From Bacillota bacterium (GTDB lineage: Bacteria > Bacillota > Clostridia > Lachnospirales > Lachnospiraceae): a DNA stretch of 64,000 nt. The stretch is taken from assembly GCA_023442465.1 (NCBI GenBank), contig JAEZZQ010000016.1, forward strand, positions 248,001 to 312,000. Direction: 5' to 3'. A program made the position numbers and the translations under genes. Of the stretch, positions 45,421 through 53,613 are shown piece after piece (within the stretch, counting starts at the first letter, position 1; each line of letters opens with the position of its first letter). Below the pieces are notes generated by a model. It searched no databases. It was not told the origin of the DNA and was given only the letters and a program-made list of their open reading frames with translations.

Positions 45421-45449
45421 TTGAAAGAGAAGAATCATTGTGGTATCAT
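45421..45449 (+). promoter_or_regulatory. pyrBI promoter
   Basis: -35 TTGAAA (45421-45426), 17-bp spacer, -10 TATCAT (45444-45449). It places the transcript start about 45 bp upstream of the leader ORF. Confidence 0.75.
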
Positions 45450-45501
45450 AGAATAAATTTTAGAGCACATATTTTTCATGAACGAGTTAAGGAGGTATCC
45501 C

Positions 45502-45597
45502 ATGGCAGTAACAGCGCATAACGAATGTTTCAGATTTTCCCAGATGCGGCTTAGCCATTTGTTTTTTTCCTATTCGTATCATCTATATCGTTCATAA
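45502..45597 (+). CDS. pyrBI leader peptide
   Basis: 31-codon ORF with a strong Shine-Dalgarno (AAGGAGGT, 6 nt spacing). It ends 12 nt before an intrinsic terminator. Codons 20-22 lie in the U-rich run TTTGTTTTTTTCC, and the C-terminal half is rich in Phe, Tyr, Ser and Leu (L-F-F-S-Y-S-Y-H-L-Y). E. coli pyrBI has a leader with the same logic: RNA polymerase pauses in a U-rich leader when UTP is low, letting the ribosome catch up and block the terminator. The peptide sequence itself need not matter. Confidence 0.8.
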   Translation: MAVTAHNECFRFSQMRLSHLFFSYSYHLYRS

Positions 45598-45609
45598 TTA
45601 AATTTTAAG

Positions 45610-45640
45610 TCGAAGAGAATTATTTCTCTTCGATTTTGTA
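45610..45640 (+). terminator. pyrBI attenuator (leader terminator)
   Basis: Perfect 10-bp stem TCGAAGAGAA/TTCTCTTCGA (45610-45619 with 45624-45633), 4-nt loop, followed by TTTTGT. It lies between the leader ORF and pyrB. No PyrR-type anti-antiterminator sequence was recognised. Confidence 0.88.
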
Positions 45641-45695
45641 TGTACGGCTATTATTTTTACAAACATCCAATTACACGGAAAGGAAGGATAACACT

Positions 45696-46610
45696 ATGAG
45701 ACATTTAATGGGCCCTCTCGACTTTACTGCCGAAGAACTTGATAAGCTCTTCGACCTCGCAAATGATATCGAGCATAACATGGCTAAATATGCTCACGCA
45801 TGTGACGGAAAAAAGCTCGCCACCTGCTTCTACGAACCGAGCACCCGAACGAGGCTTAGTTTTGAATCTGCAATGCTGAATTTGGGAGGAAGTGTTATCG
45901 GCTTTTCCGATGCCGGCTCCTCTTCCGCATCCAAGGGAGAAAGCGTTTCCGATACGATACGCGTCATTTCCTGCTTTGCGGACATCTGCGCTATGCGTCA
46001 CCCCAAGGAGGGTGCTCCTATGGTCGCTGCCAGCAAATCCTCCATTCCGGTCATCAACGCCGGAGACGGCGGTCATCAGCATCCGACCCAGACACTTACC
46101 GATTTACTCACCATCCGGTCTTTAAAAGGAAAGATTGAGAACTTTACTGTCGGTTTATGCGGAGATCTGAAATTTGGACGAACCGTTCATTCTCTTATCC
46201 ACGCCTTGGTGCGCTATCCTGATATTCATTTCATCTTCATATCGCCGGAGGAGCTGAAGGTTCCCGATTATCTTACCGATATGCTGAAGGAAAAGAACAT
46301 CCCCTATGAAGAGGTCATTCGTCTGGAGGAAATCATGCCGAGCCTGGATTTCCTATACATGACCCGTGTACAAAAAGAGCGATTCTTCAACGAAGAAGAT
46401 TACGTAAGATTAAAAGACTTCTACATATTGGATAAACCCAAAATGGATCTGGCCAAAAGCGATATGCTCGTGCTCCATCCGCTTCCCCGCGTCAATGAAA
46501 TTTCTGTGGAAATCGACGACGATCCCCGCGCCGCATATTTCAAGCAGGTGCAATACGGTGTGTACGTCCGGATGGCACTCATACTAACATTATTGGAAAT
46601 TCAAGTATAG
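45696..46610 (+). CDS. pyrB: aspartate carbamoyltransferase catalytic subunit
   Basis: 304 aa. Carbamoyl-phosphate motif STRTRLSFESAM (about 52-63), then GDGGHQHPTQTLTDL and HPLPRVNEI, all typical of ATCase, the committed step of pyrimidine synthesis. The ATG at 45696 has GGAAGGA upstream. pyrI follows 22 bp later, so the enzyme is the allosteric PyrB-PyrI holoenzyme type. Upstream control by a translated leader and terminator is visible. Confidence 0.98.
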   Translation: MRHLMGPLDFTAEELDKLFDLANDIEHNMAKYAHACDGKKLATCFYEPSTRTRLSFESAMLNLGGSVIGFSDAGSSSASKGESVSDTIRVISCFADICAMRHPKEGAPMVAASKSSIPVINAGDGGHQHPTQTLTDLLTIRSLKGKIENFTVGLCGDLKFGRTVHSLIHALVRYPDIHFIFISPEELKVPDYLTDMLKEKNIPYEEVIRLEEIMPSLDFLYMTRVQKERFFNEEDYVRLKDFYILDKPKMDLAKSDMLVLHPLPRVNEISVEIDDDPRAAYFKQVQYGVYVRMALILTLLEIQV

Positions 46611-46632
46611 GGTAGGAAGGGAGGAAAATTTC

Positions 46633-47067
46633 ATGTTAAATGTAGGAAAAATTGAGGAAGGCTTTGTTCTTGACCATATCGAGGCCGGCAAGAGTCTTTC
46701 CTTATATCATCATCTTCAGCTGGATAAGCTGGACTGCACCGTGGCTATTATAAAAAATGCGAAAAGCAACAAAATGGGGAAAAAGGATATTCTCAAGGTG
46801 GAATGCGATATCGATACTCTGGACCTGGATGTTCTTGCCTTTATCGATCACTGCATTACGGTAAATGTGATCAAAGACGGTGAAATCGTAGATAAAAAGG
46901 AGCTGGTACTCCCTAAGGAAATCAAAAATGTTATCAAATGCAAGAACCCGAGATGTATCACCTCCATAGAGCAGGGGCTTCCTCATATCTTCGTACTTGC
47001 CGATGAGAAAAAAGAAGTCTACCGATGCAAATACTGTGAAGAAAAATACGAAGATACTGCAAAATAG
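46633..47067 (+). CDS. pyrI: aspartate carbamoyltransferase regulatory subunit
   Basis: 144 aa. An N-terminal allosteric domain (EEGFVLDHIEAGKSLSLYHHL) binds nucleotides, and a C-terminal zinc domain has four Cys ligands in CKNPRC and CKYC. It brings feedback control by CTP/ATP to PyrB. GGAGG precedes the ATG. It is the last gene of the pyrBI operon; an R2 hairpin follows. Confidence 0.97.
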   Translation: MLNVGKIEEGFVLDHIEAGKSLSLYHHLQLDKLDCTVAIIKNAKSNKMGKKDILKVECDIDTLDLDVLAFIDHCITVNVIKDGEIVDKKELVLPKEIKNVIKCKNPRCITSIEQGLPHIFVLADEKKEVYRCKYCEEKYEDTAK

Positions 47068-47085
47068 CTGCCAGATGGTGCGTAG

Positions 47086-47128
47086 CCGCGCGTCTATCTT
47101 TCTTTAATAGGAGCTCTTTCCTATTAAA
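47086..47128 (+). repeat. R2 hairpin module, copy 2
   Basis: GCGCGTCTATCTTTCTTTAATAGG followed by a perfect 9-bp stem TTTAATAGG/CCTATTAAA (47103-47111 with 47120-47128) and the 8-nt loop AGCTCTTT. Compared with copies 1 and 3 the stem has A-T in place of C-G on both arms, a compensatory change. It lies just after pyrI. Confidence 0.75.
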
Positions 47129-47130
47129 AA

Positions 47131-47181
47131 AGAGGAAGCCCTGAAATATGAATCCTTCGATTCATAAAAGGGGCTTCCTCT
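47131..47181. terminator. bidirectional terminator between pyrI and the HPr-like gene
   Basis: Stem AGAGGAAGCCC/GGGCTTCCTCT (47131-47141 with 47171-47181) enclosing a second hairpin TATGAATC/GATTCATA. On the minus strand it is followed by TTTTTT. The stop codon of the HPr-like gene is inside the stem. Confidence 0.85.
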
Positions 47182-47437
47182 ATAAATTATTCTTGAAAAA
47201 TTCTGCCAAATCCACTACTGCTCTGGCCTCATCCGGTCCCTCCGCCTCCACCAGGACCTCATCTCCTGCTGCAAGCCCAAGCGCCATCACGCTAAGGATT
47301 CTTTTCGCATTTCCGAATCTGTCGTTGACACTGACAGAAATTGCCGACGCATATGTTAAAGCCTTTCTCACAAGCTGTCCCGCCGGACTTTCGAACATCT
47401 CCTGATAATCCGTTATTTTATATCGAAAACTTTTCAT
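47180..47437 (-). CDS. HPr-like protein lacking both phosphorylation sites
   Basis: About 85 aa with the HPr fold (SFRYKITDYQEMFESPAGQLVRKAL, then NAKRILSVMALGLAAGDEVLVEAEGPDE). True HPr has catalytic His15 in GIHARPA; here the corresponding stretch is MFESPAG, with no His. The Ser46 position (KSIM) is KRIL, so HPr kinase cannot act either. It therefore cannot be a PTS phosphocarrier and may be regulatory, like other HPr paralogues. No good Shine-Dalgarno is seen; a GTG three codons upstream is an alternative start. An R1 fragment lies 27 bp upstream. Confidence 0.85.
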   Translation of the reverse strand: MKSFRYKITDYQEMFESPAGQLVRKALTYASAISVSVNDRFGNAKRILSVMALGLAAGDEVLVEAEGPDEARAVVDLAEFFKNNL

Positions 47438-47464
47438 ACTCTGCACCGAAAGCTAACTGCTTTT

Positions 47465-47501
47465 TTAACAGCAAGTGTTAAGCTACTGTGTGAACAATAA
47501 C
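47465..47501. repeat. R1 right-end fragment, copy C
   Basis: TTAACAGCAAGTGTTAAGCTACTGTGTGAACAATAAC: the last 37 bp of R1 with one change in the terminal repeat (AATAAC for AGTAAC). The left part of the element is missing. It lies upstream of the HPr-like gene. Confidence 0.8.
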
Positions 47502-47667
47502 CTGCTTTCTTCTCCGCTTTCCTTATAGTTTTGCAAAGGTCTTGATAATACCCTTTCTATTTCTATAATTCCCGCTTTTTTATTTTATATTCTTTTATAT
47601 TTTCAGTTTAATAATGATTTAAACTCTCTTTTTTCGGTGCGTATGGAAAAGCATACGGACAAATATC

Positions 47668-48534
47668 TTACACTGCAGTTTCTTCGATATATCCGTCAAT
47701 TAGATCATAAATCCATGCTTTCAGCGGGGAAAAGACGAATCCTAAGCTGCTTGCTTTGTCCGTATTGATACTATATTCATCCACACCATTATATGGAGCT
47801 TCTTCTCCGCCCGGAGATAATATTACCTTTTTACCAGTTCTGCTTTCCACGTAATCGGCAATATCCTTGATAGATATCGTTCCTTCGCTCGCGCCGTTAA
47901 TTGCTCCCGAATAATCATCGGCTGCAAGATAAGCCAGAAAGCTTCCGGCCTCCTGTGAGCGCACAAAGGACATTTGTTTGTGAAAATTATCCACATTCAT
48001 GGGCTTTCCCTTGATTATATGTTCTATATAAAATTGCAGCCTTCCGGTATAATCATCTGCCCCGATTACAAACGGAAATCTTACCGCGACGGAATGAACG
48101 TGCGCATATTCCTGAAACAAAGCACATTCTGCCTGCCTTTTTATCTCATCATAAGGGAAATCCTCCCTATCGCACCAAATCAGCGTTTTTCCCAGCGGGT
48201 CGAAGGCTTCTTCCACTGTATTCAGATACTTCTCGTAAACGGCTGCAGTTGAAATCATAATATACTTATTGCAGGTAACAATATCGAGAAGACGCCTTAT
48301 ATCATTAGAGCTATAGGCCAAGCTGTCATATATTACATCAAAAAAAGTGTTTTTAAGACCTTCTTGTAAGCTGTCCTCATTCATCCTGTCGATGGTCAGC
48401 CTTTTTACCGAATCCGCAAAATTGTCTTGCACGATGCCTCTCGTGGCAATCGTTACCATATGGCCCTGCCTTAACAGCTCCTTTACCAGATGCTTTCCCA
48501 TAAACCGCGTTCCGCCGATAACTAAAATATTCAT
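47668..48534 (-). CDS. NAD-dependent epimerase/dehydratase (extended SDR)
   Basis: About 288 aa. The Rossmann motif GGTRFMGKHL at residues 8-17 matches extended SDRs. The expected active-site block is less clear: AAVYEK has Tyr (Tyr of YxxxK) but the Lys spacing is short. This resembles the RmlD/CSP41-like nucleotide-sugar epimerase branch (with GGTRFxG). The start at 48534 has GGAGG 8 nt upstream. It stands alone; substrate unknown. Confidence 0.85.
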   Translation of the reverse strand: MNILVIGGTRFMGKHLVKELLRQGHMVTIATRGIVQDNFADSVKRLTIDRMNEDSLQEGLKNTFFDVIYDSLAYSSNDIRRLLDIVTCNKYIMISTAAVYEKYLNTVEEAFDPLGKTLIWCDREDFPYDEIKRQAECALFQEYAHVHSVAVRFPFVIGADDYTGRLQFYIEHIIKGKPMNVDNFHKQMSFVRSQEAGSFLAYLAADDYSGAINGASEGTISIKDIADYVESRTGKKVILSPGGEEAPYNGVDEYSINTDKASSLGFVFSPLKAWIYDLIDGYIEETAV

Positions 48535-48753
48535 TGTCATTACCTCCAGCTTTATTATAATAAATTATGTACCATTGTGAAACTCTAAATTTTTATTCAT
48601 ATATAAAAACTCAACGGTGACTTTCTATTGAGGGACATTGATTATGGCTATTCTCCTCCCTCCCCTTCCTGCTTATGCTGTCTGACAAGGGCGAGTCCTC
48701 AGCGTTTAAAGTTACTGCCCAAATAGTTACCGCCTAAAGATAGTTGCTGAAGA

Positions 48754-48782
48754 TTGACAGATAACATTTGATGAAGTATTAT
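48754..48782 (+). promoter_or_regulatory. promoter of the ABC-F attenuator leader
   Basis: -35 TTGACA (48754-48759), 17-bp spacer, -10 TATTAT (48777-48782). The transcript would carry about 450 nt of leader before the ABC-F start. Confidence 0.8.
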
Positions 48783-48818
48783 AAGTGTCAAGGGTTATGC
48801 CCTAAAAGGAGAATCATC

Positions 48819-48920
48819 ATGAACTATTATATAACCAACCAGCTTGCAAGGAAACTGCTCTCTGTACAATCCATACCGGTGAAACATTGTGCAGAGTATA
48901 GCGATAAAATAACGCGATAG
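48819..48920 (+). CDS. leader peptide upstream of the ABC-F resistance gene
   Basis: 33-codon ORF with AAAAGGAG 8 nt before the ATG. The peptide begins MNYYITNQLARKLL and ends ITR. It is followed by a folded region and two terminators, the layout known for antibiotic-inducible ABC-F and erm genes in which drug-stalled ribosomes on the leader change the downstream RNA fold. Confidence 0.75.
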   Translation: MNYYITNQLARKLLSVQSIPVKHCAEYSDKITR

Positions 48921-48928
48921 GATTTCAT

Positions 48929-48999
48929 CGGGAAACAGTCAATACGCATACCAGCGCCGCGGGAAGCTGCCGCGCAGTATGTTTATTTCTTGTTTCCCG
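48929..48999 (+). other. folded leader segment between leader peptide and terminators
   Basis: Outer 9-bp stem CGGGAAACA/TGTTTCCCG (48929-48937 with 48991-48999) enclosing GC-rich GCGCCGCGG/GCCGCGC. It starts 9 nt after the leader stop codon, so a ribosome stalled near the end of the leader could disrupt it. Confidence 0.65.
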
Positions 49000-49019
49000 T
49001 ATATCATTTAAGCGTAAAT

Positions 49020-49058
49020 AAGGCTATGGACAATGTTTTTGTCCGTAGCCTTTTGTTT
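49020..49058 (+). terminator. attenuator terminator T1 of the ABC-F gene
   Basis: 14-bp stem (49020-49033 with 49039-49052) with one G-T pair, 5-nt loop, followed by TTTTGTTT. It lies 180 bp upstream of the ABC-F start. Confidence 0.88.
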
Positions 49059-49120
49059 GAATGCAAGAGCAATCGTAAGCACGTTGCTCGTTGTTTTATT
49101 CCGGCTATTTCAGGCCCGGA

Positions 49121-49190
49121 AAGGCAGAAGGCGAATACACTCGTGTATTGTACACTACGTGTATTGTTGTCTTCTGCCTTTTTAATTTTA
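49121..49190 (+). terminator. attenuator terminator T2 of the ABC-F gene
   Basis: Stem AAGGCAGAAG/CTTCTGCCTT (49121-49130 with 49171-49180) followed by TTTAATTTTA. Inside, AATACAC can pair with either of two GTGTATT copies, giving two alternative internal folds. A weaker hairpin (49067-49072 with 49084-49089) lies between T1 and T2. Confidence 0.8.
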
Positions 49191-49238
49191 CTGTACACCT
49201 ATACTATAACTTTTACACAAACAGAAAGGACTATCATC

Positions 49239-50771
49239 ATGAGCTTATTAGAAATCGAAGGATTAACACATTCATTCGGTGACAATTTTCTTTATAAAAA
49301 TGCTGATTTATCGCTGAACAAAGGGGAGCACCTCGGCATCGTCGGACAAAACGGCGCAGGAAAAAGTACCCTGATCAAGATTTGCACGGAGCAGATTATC
49401 CCTGATTCCGGGCGGATCATCTGGCAGCCTAATATATCCATGGGCTATCTGGATCAATATGCTAAAATAGATGGACGCACTACCATAAAAGACTTTCTGA
49501 AGTCAGCCTTTTCAAGGCTCTATAAAATAGAAGAAGAAATGTCACTGCTATACGAAAAAGCAGCTAACGGCAGCATGGAATGCTTAAGCCTTGCGGCCAA
49601 GAAACAGGAACAGCTTGAAATCCAAGGCCTATATTCCATCGATACCAGAATCGATCAAGTGGCATCCGGACTGGGGCTGCTCGCTATCGGATTGGACCGC
49701 CCCGCCCTGCAAATGAGCGGCGGACAGCACGCAAAAGTAATTCTGGCGAAACTCCTTTTAGAAAAGCCGGAGGTCCTTCTTCTCGACGAACCCACCAACT
49801 TCCTGGACAAAGAGCATATTACATGGCTTGCCGACTATCTGTCCTCCCTGGAAAATGCTTTTATGGTCGTATCCCACGACTATGCCTTTTTGGATAAAAT
49901 CTCCAACCGCATATGCGATATTGACAACAATACATTGTCAAAATACTATGGCACCTATTCGGAATTTCTGAAAAAAAAGACTCTTTTAAGGGAGGATTAC
50001 GTCAGACAATATACCGCCCAGCAAAAGGAAATCAAAAAGACGGAAGAATTCATTCAAAAGAACATTGCAGGGAGAAAATCGAGAATGGCCAGAGGCCGCA
50101 GAAAACAACTAGAGCGTATGGATAAAATGGAGGCACTGGAGCAAAAAGAAATAACGCCTCAATTTCGCTTTATGGAATTGCCCTCAACTAATGCCGAATA
50201 TCTATCGGTAAAGCATTTATCAGTAGGCTATCACTACCCGGTTCTATCCGATATTAATTTTAACGTCACGGGAGGAGCAAAAATAGCGATAACCGGATTT
50301 AACGGAATCGGTAAATCTACCTTACTTAAGACCTTGATCGGTCAGCTTCCGGCGATGCAGGGCAGCTATAACTTTTCCGATCAGGTGACCATCGGATATT
50401 TTGAGCAGGGTTTAATATGGCAGGATGAGACGAGAACACCGATGCAAATCGTGTCAGACTCTTATAGCAGCTTAGTCGTTAAAGAGGTACGAAAACACCT
50501 TGCCCGATGCGGAGTTTCCAGCAAGCATGCGATGCAGCCTATCGCCACACTAAGCGGCGGTGAGCAGGCGAAAGTAAAAATATGCCTTCTTGCATTGGCT
50601 CCATGTAATTTCCTGATTATGGACGAACCAACCAACCATCTGGATATTCAGGCAAAGGAGGCACTTAAAGCAGCTCTATCTGAATTTTCAGGTACGGTCC
50701 TGCTCGTTTCACACGAGGAAGCATTTTACAAAGACTTGGTACAAAGGGTCATTAGTATCGAAAAAAGGTAA
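49239..50771 (+). CDS. ABC-F ATPase, probable ribosomal-protection antibiotic resistance protein
   Basis: 510 aa, two ATPase domains and no membrane segments. Walker A motifs GQNGAGKST (about 36-44) and GFNGIGKST, signatures MSGGQHAKV and LSGGEQAKV, Walker B LLLDEPTNFLD and LIMDEPTNHLD. The Lys/Arg-rich linker near residue 280 is the inter-domain arm that reaches the peptidyl transferase centre in ARE proteins. The ATG at 49239 has AAAGGA upstream; the frame is open much further but runs through the attenuator. The elaborate leader with terminators supports an inducible resistance role (lincosamide, streptogramin A or pleuromutilin group, by analogy). Confidence 0.88.
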   Translation: MSLLEIEGLTHSFGDNFLYKNADLSLNKGEHLGIVGQNGAGKSTLIKICTEQIIPDSGRIIWQPNISMGYLDQYAKIDGRTTIKDFLKSAFSRLYKIEEEMSLLYEKAANGSMECLSLAAKKQEQLEIQGLYSIDTRIDQVASGLGLLAIGLDRPALQMSGGQHAKVILAKLLLEKPEVLLLDEPTNFLDKEHITWLADYLSSLENAFMVVSHDYAFLDKISNRICDIDNNTLSKYYGTYSEFLKKKTLLREDYVRQYTAQQKEIKKTEEFIQKNIAGRKSRMARGRRKQLERMDKMEALEQKEITPQFRFMELPSTNAEYLSVKHLSVGYHYPVLSDINFNVTGGAKIAITGFNGIGKSTLLKTLIGQLPAMQGSYNFSDQVTIGYFEQGLIWQDETRTPMQIVSDSYSSLVVKEVRKHLARCGVSSKHAMQPIATLSGGEQAKVKICLLALAPCNFLIMDEPTNHLDIQAKEALKAALSEFSGTVLLVSHEEAFYKDLVQRVISIEKR

Positions 50772-50803
50772 TGAAGAATATCAAAAGGCGCTGTCTTTCA
50801 TCT

Positions 50804-51577
50804 TTAATTCCCGCATTCCACGCTGATTTTATTAAAGACGCTCATGATTTCTTCCGTTTGCAGCCCCTTCTTCTCTTCGCCTGCCTTATCCAGAATCACA
50901 TTGCCCTCGTGCATCATCAAAAGTCTGTCCCCATATTCTACCGCATAGCGTAGATTATGGGTGACCATGATGGTGGTCACCTTTTTCTCTCTGACTATTT
51001 TATCCGTCAGCTCCATGATGATTTCCGCTGTCTTGGGATCCAACGCGGCTGTATGCTCATCCAATATTAAAAACTCAATAGGAGACATGGTTGACATAAG
51101 TAAAGCCAATGCCTGTCTCTGACCGCCGGACAAAGCGCCCACCTGTGTATAAAGCTTATCCTCAAGACCCAGATTCAAAGACTTAAGCAGCTCCTTATAA
51201 TAATCTGTTCTCGCCTTGTTCACGCCGCGTCCCAGACCGTATTTCTTCCCCTTGTTATCAGCAATGGACATATTTTCCAAAATATTCATGCTGGGACAGG
51301 TTCCCTTGGACGGATCCTGATACACGCGCCCGATTTTGCGATGCCTGAAAAAGTCCTTTTTCCCCGACATATCCTCTCCGTTCACCTCTATCCGGCCGCT
51401 GTCTATATCGATGCTTCCGCAGATAATATTTAACATGGAGGTTTTGCCGGAACCGTTGCTGCCTACTACAGCCACGAAATCCCCTTCATCTATCTTAAGA
51501 CAAAAATCCTGAAAAAGACAAAGCTCGTTGATAGAACCGGCATTATAATTTTTATTGATATTAATTAGCTCTAACAT
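50804..51577 (-). CDS. trpZ: tryptophan ABC transporter ATPase
   Basis: 257 aa. Walker A GSNGSGKTS, signature ALSGGQRQAL, Walker B FLILDEHTAALDP, switch His in VTHNLRYA. It is the last gene of a binding protein-permease-ATPase operon whose leader is a T-box with a UGG specifier, so it energises tryptophan uptake. It overlaps the permease gene by 17 bp. Convergent with the ABC-F gene. Confidence 0.9.
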   Translation of the reverse strand: MLELININKNYNAGSINELCLFQDFCLKIDEGDFVAVVGSNGSGKTSMLNIICGSIDIDSGRIEVNGEDMSGKKDFFRHRKIGRVYQDPSKGTCPSMNILENMSIADNKGKKYGLGRGVNKARTDYYKELLKSLNLGLEDKLYTQVGALSGGQRQALALLMSTMSPIEFLILDEHTAALDPKTAEIIMELTDKIVREKKVTTIMVTHNLRYAVEYGDRLLMMHEGNVILDKAGEEKKGLQTEEIMSVFNKISVECGN

Positions 51578-52454
51578 GTCTGCCTCCCGACTTCTTTCTT
51601 TCCATTCCTATTACCAATATAATAAGGAACAGCACCGCGGTAATCAGCTTGAGGTCCGTAGACGGAAGTCCCATTCTGATAGCCAGCGCCACGCAGCCTT
51701 TGTATAGAAGAGAACCGATTACCACGCTGGAGGTTATCTTGAAAAACGTCACTTTCTTAAAAAGACTTGTTCCTATGATAACGCTGGCAAGTCCGATAAC
51801 CACCGTGCCCGTTCCCATAGAAATATCGAAATATCTCTGCTGCTGAGCGAATATGCATCCGCTTAAAGCGACCAATCCGTTAGCGATGGCAAGTCCGACT
51901 ATCTTCACCAGCCCCTTGTCCACTCCCAGAGAGGTTACGATAATGTCGTTGTCACCTACTGCCCGAAGGAGGAATCCTGACTTTGTACTCATATAACCAT
52001 CCAGCAAATACTTGGTAATCATAGTAATAAGGAAAATAATGATTACCGTCTTATATGCCGACATGCCTTCCGGAAAAACGGCATTGATAAAGCCGTTATC
52101 AAAAATCGTATCCATGTTGTAAATAGGCAGATTAGCCCTTCCGGCAATTCTCAAATTTACCGTATAAAGAGCAGTCATCATGATAATGCCAGACAAAAGA
52201 TCCCGCACCTTCAGCTTGACATGGATAAGTCCCGTACATATACCTACCAGCGCTCCCGCCGCAAACGTTATGGGCAGCGCTGCGAAAGGATTCATTCCGG
52301 AAGAAATCAGCATGCAGGTAATTGCCGCTCCCATAGGAAAGCTTCCGTCTACCGTCAAATCCGGGAAATCCAATATTTTGTAGGTTATATATACCCCCAG
52401 AGCCATAATGGCATATATCATACCTTGTTCCAACACGCTGAGTAATAAAGTCAC
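51561..52454 (-). CDS. trpY: tryptophan ABC transporter permease
   Basis: 297 aa with eight or nine helices, a LIV-H-like permease (AIMALGVYITYKILDFPDLTVDGSFPMGA and DGYMSTKSGFLLRAVGDND) of the family paired with ABC_sub_bind (PF04392) lipoproteins. In the operon with trpX 22 bp upstream and trpZ overlapping downstream. Confidence 0.9.
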   Translation of the reverse strand: MTLLLSVLEQGMIYAIMALGVYITYKILDFPDLTVDGSFPMGAAITCMLISSGMNPFAALPITFAAGALVGICTGLIHVKLKVRDLLSGIIMMTALYTVNLRIAGRANLPIYNMDTIFDNGFINAVFPEGMSAYKTVIIIFLITMITKYLLDGYMSTKSGFLLRAVGDNDIIVTSLGVDKGLVKIVGLAIANGLVALSGCIFAQQQRYFDISMGTGTVVIGLASVIIGTSLFKKVTFFKITSSVVIGSLLYKGCVALAIRMGLPSTDLKLITAVLFLIILVIGMERKKSGGRHVRAN

Positions 52455-52476
52455 AGTAATTCCTCCGGTAATTTTC

Positions 52477-53475
52477 TTATTCCACGATTATTTCATCGAA
52501 TTTTTCATATGCACTGCTTACGAACGCATCGTCCAGCGCAAGGTTTATTTTTTCTGCTGCCGCAGTATTCACATATAAGCTGGGCTGCGAGATAACTTCA
52601 AAATTCATTTCAGAAGCCTTCGCTTCGCCTTTTAATACCTTAGCTGCCATTTTACCAGTCTGCTTGCCAAGCTCATAATATTCCAAACCCATGGACGCCA
52701 CACAGCCCGCCTTCACCTGTTCCACCTCGGAACCAAATACCGGGATTCCAGCGCTGTTCGCTTCCGCGATTACTGTCTGTAATGCGGATACTACTGTATT
52801 ATCCGTCAAATTCGTGATACAGTCAACCTTTGTTACGATATCCGCTGCCGCCATACCCACATCGGCAATGGTATTGATTCCCGTCTCTATGATTTCAAAT
52901 CCGTAATCGCCTGCATATTTCTTATATTCTTCAATAGCACTGACGGAATTCACTTCGCTGGTCGTATAAATAATGCCGATTTTCGCCGCCTCAGGCAAAA
53001 TCTTGCGAATCATCTCAAGCTGCTCGGATACTGCCAATGCGTCGGAGGTACCGGTCACATTCCCGGCAGGTGTACCGTCTTCCCCTGCAAGTCCTGCCTC
53101 CACCGGATCGGATACTGCCGTATAGATAACCGGAATATCCGTATTCAGGCAGGAATTGTACGCACTCATGGCACTGGGCGTGGCAATGGCACAAATCATA
53201 TCCACCTTCTGCGATACGTAGTTATCCGCGATCGTACTGGCCGTTCCCGTATCAGACTGCGCATTATCAAAAAGCACATTCAGATTCTCGCCTTCTTTAA
53301 TTCCCTCTTCCGCAAGTCCGGCAAGAAAACCTTCCTTACAGTTATCCAGGGAACCATGCTCCGCGAATTGGGAAATGCCGATGGTATATCCATCCGAAGC
53401 CTTTTCTCCGCAAGCTGTCAGCATTGCCGTCATAGTTACCGCTGTTAAAAGTACTGCTAATAATTTCTTTTTCAT
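52477..53475 (-). CDS. trpX: tryptophan-binding lipoprotein of an ABC transporter
   Basis: About 332 aa, ABC_sub_bind family. The lipoprotein signal MKKKLLAVLLTAVTMTAMLTAC ends in a clear lipobox Cys; the mature part shows GISQFAEHGSLD and DIPVIYTAVSDPVEAGL. AAAAGGAGAG precedes the ATG at 53475; the frame continues 27 codons upstream but into leader sequence. It is the first gene of trpXYZ under a Trp T-box. I infer the ligand from the T-box specifier; the family also carries other ligands. Confidence 0.9.
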   Translation of the reverse strand: MKKKLLAVLLTAVTMTAMLTACGEKASDGYTIGISQFAEHGSLDNCKEGFLAGLAEEGIKEGENLNVLFDNAQSDTGTASTIADNYVSQKVDMICAIATPSAMSAYNSCLNTDIPVIYTAVSDPVEAGLAGEDGTPAGNVTGTSDALAVSEQLEMIRKILPEAAKIGIIYTTSEVNSVSAIEEYKKYAGDYGFEIIETGINTIADVGMAAADIVTKVDCITNLTDNTVVSALQTVIAEANSAGIPVFGSEVEQVKAGCVASMGLEYYELGKQTGKMAAKVLKGEAKASEMNFEVISQPSLYVNTAAAEKINLALDDAFVSSAYEKFDEIIVE

Positions 53476-53613
53476 AATCTCCACTCTCCTTTTCTTATTA
53501 TGCCTCCGTTTACAAGAAAAACTACGCTCTCCGTATTTCATCCAAAAGTGCCTCACTGCAGCATGTCAGGCGCATCCCGCTGAAGAAAAAATTCCTTTAC
53601 AAAATAAGTGCGC

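Noticed and set aside
48990..49238. Upstream extension of the ABC-F reading frame
   Set aside because: It runs through both attenuator terminators; the ATG at 49239 has the Shine-Dalgarno and the conserved N-terminus.
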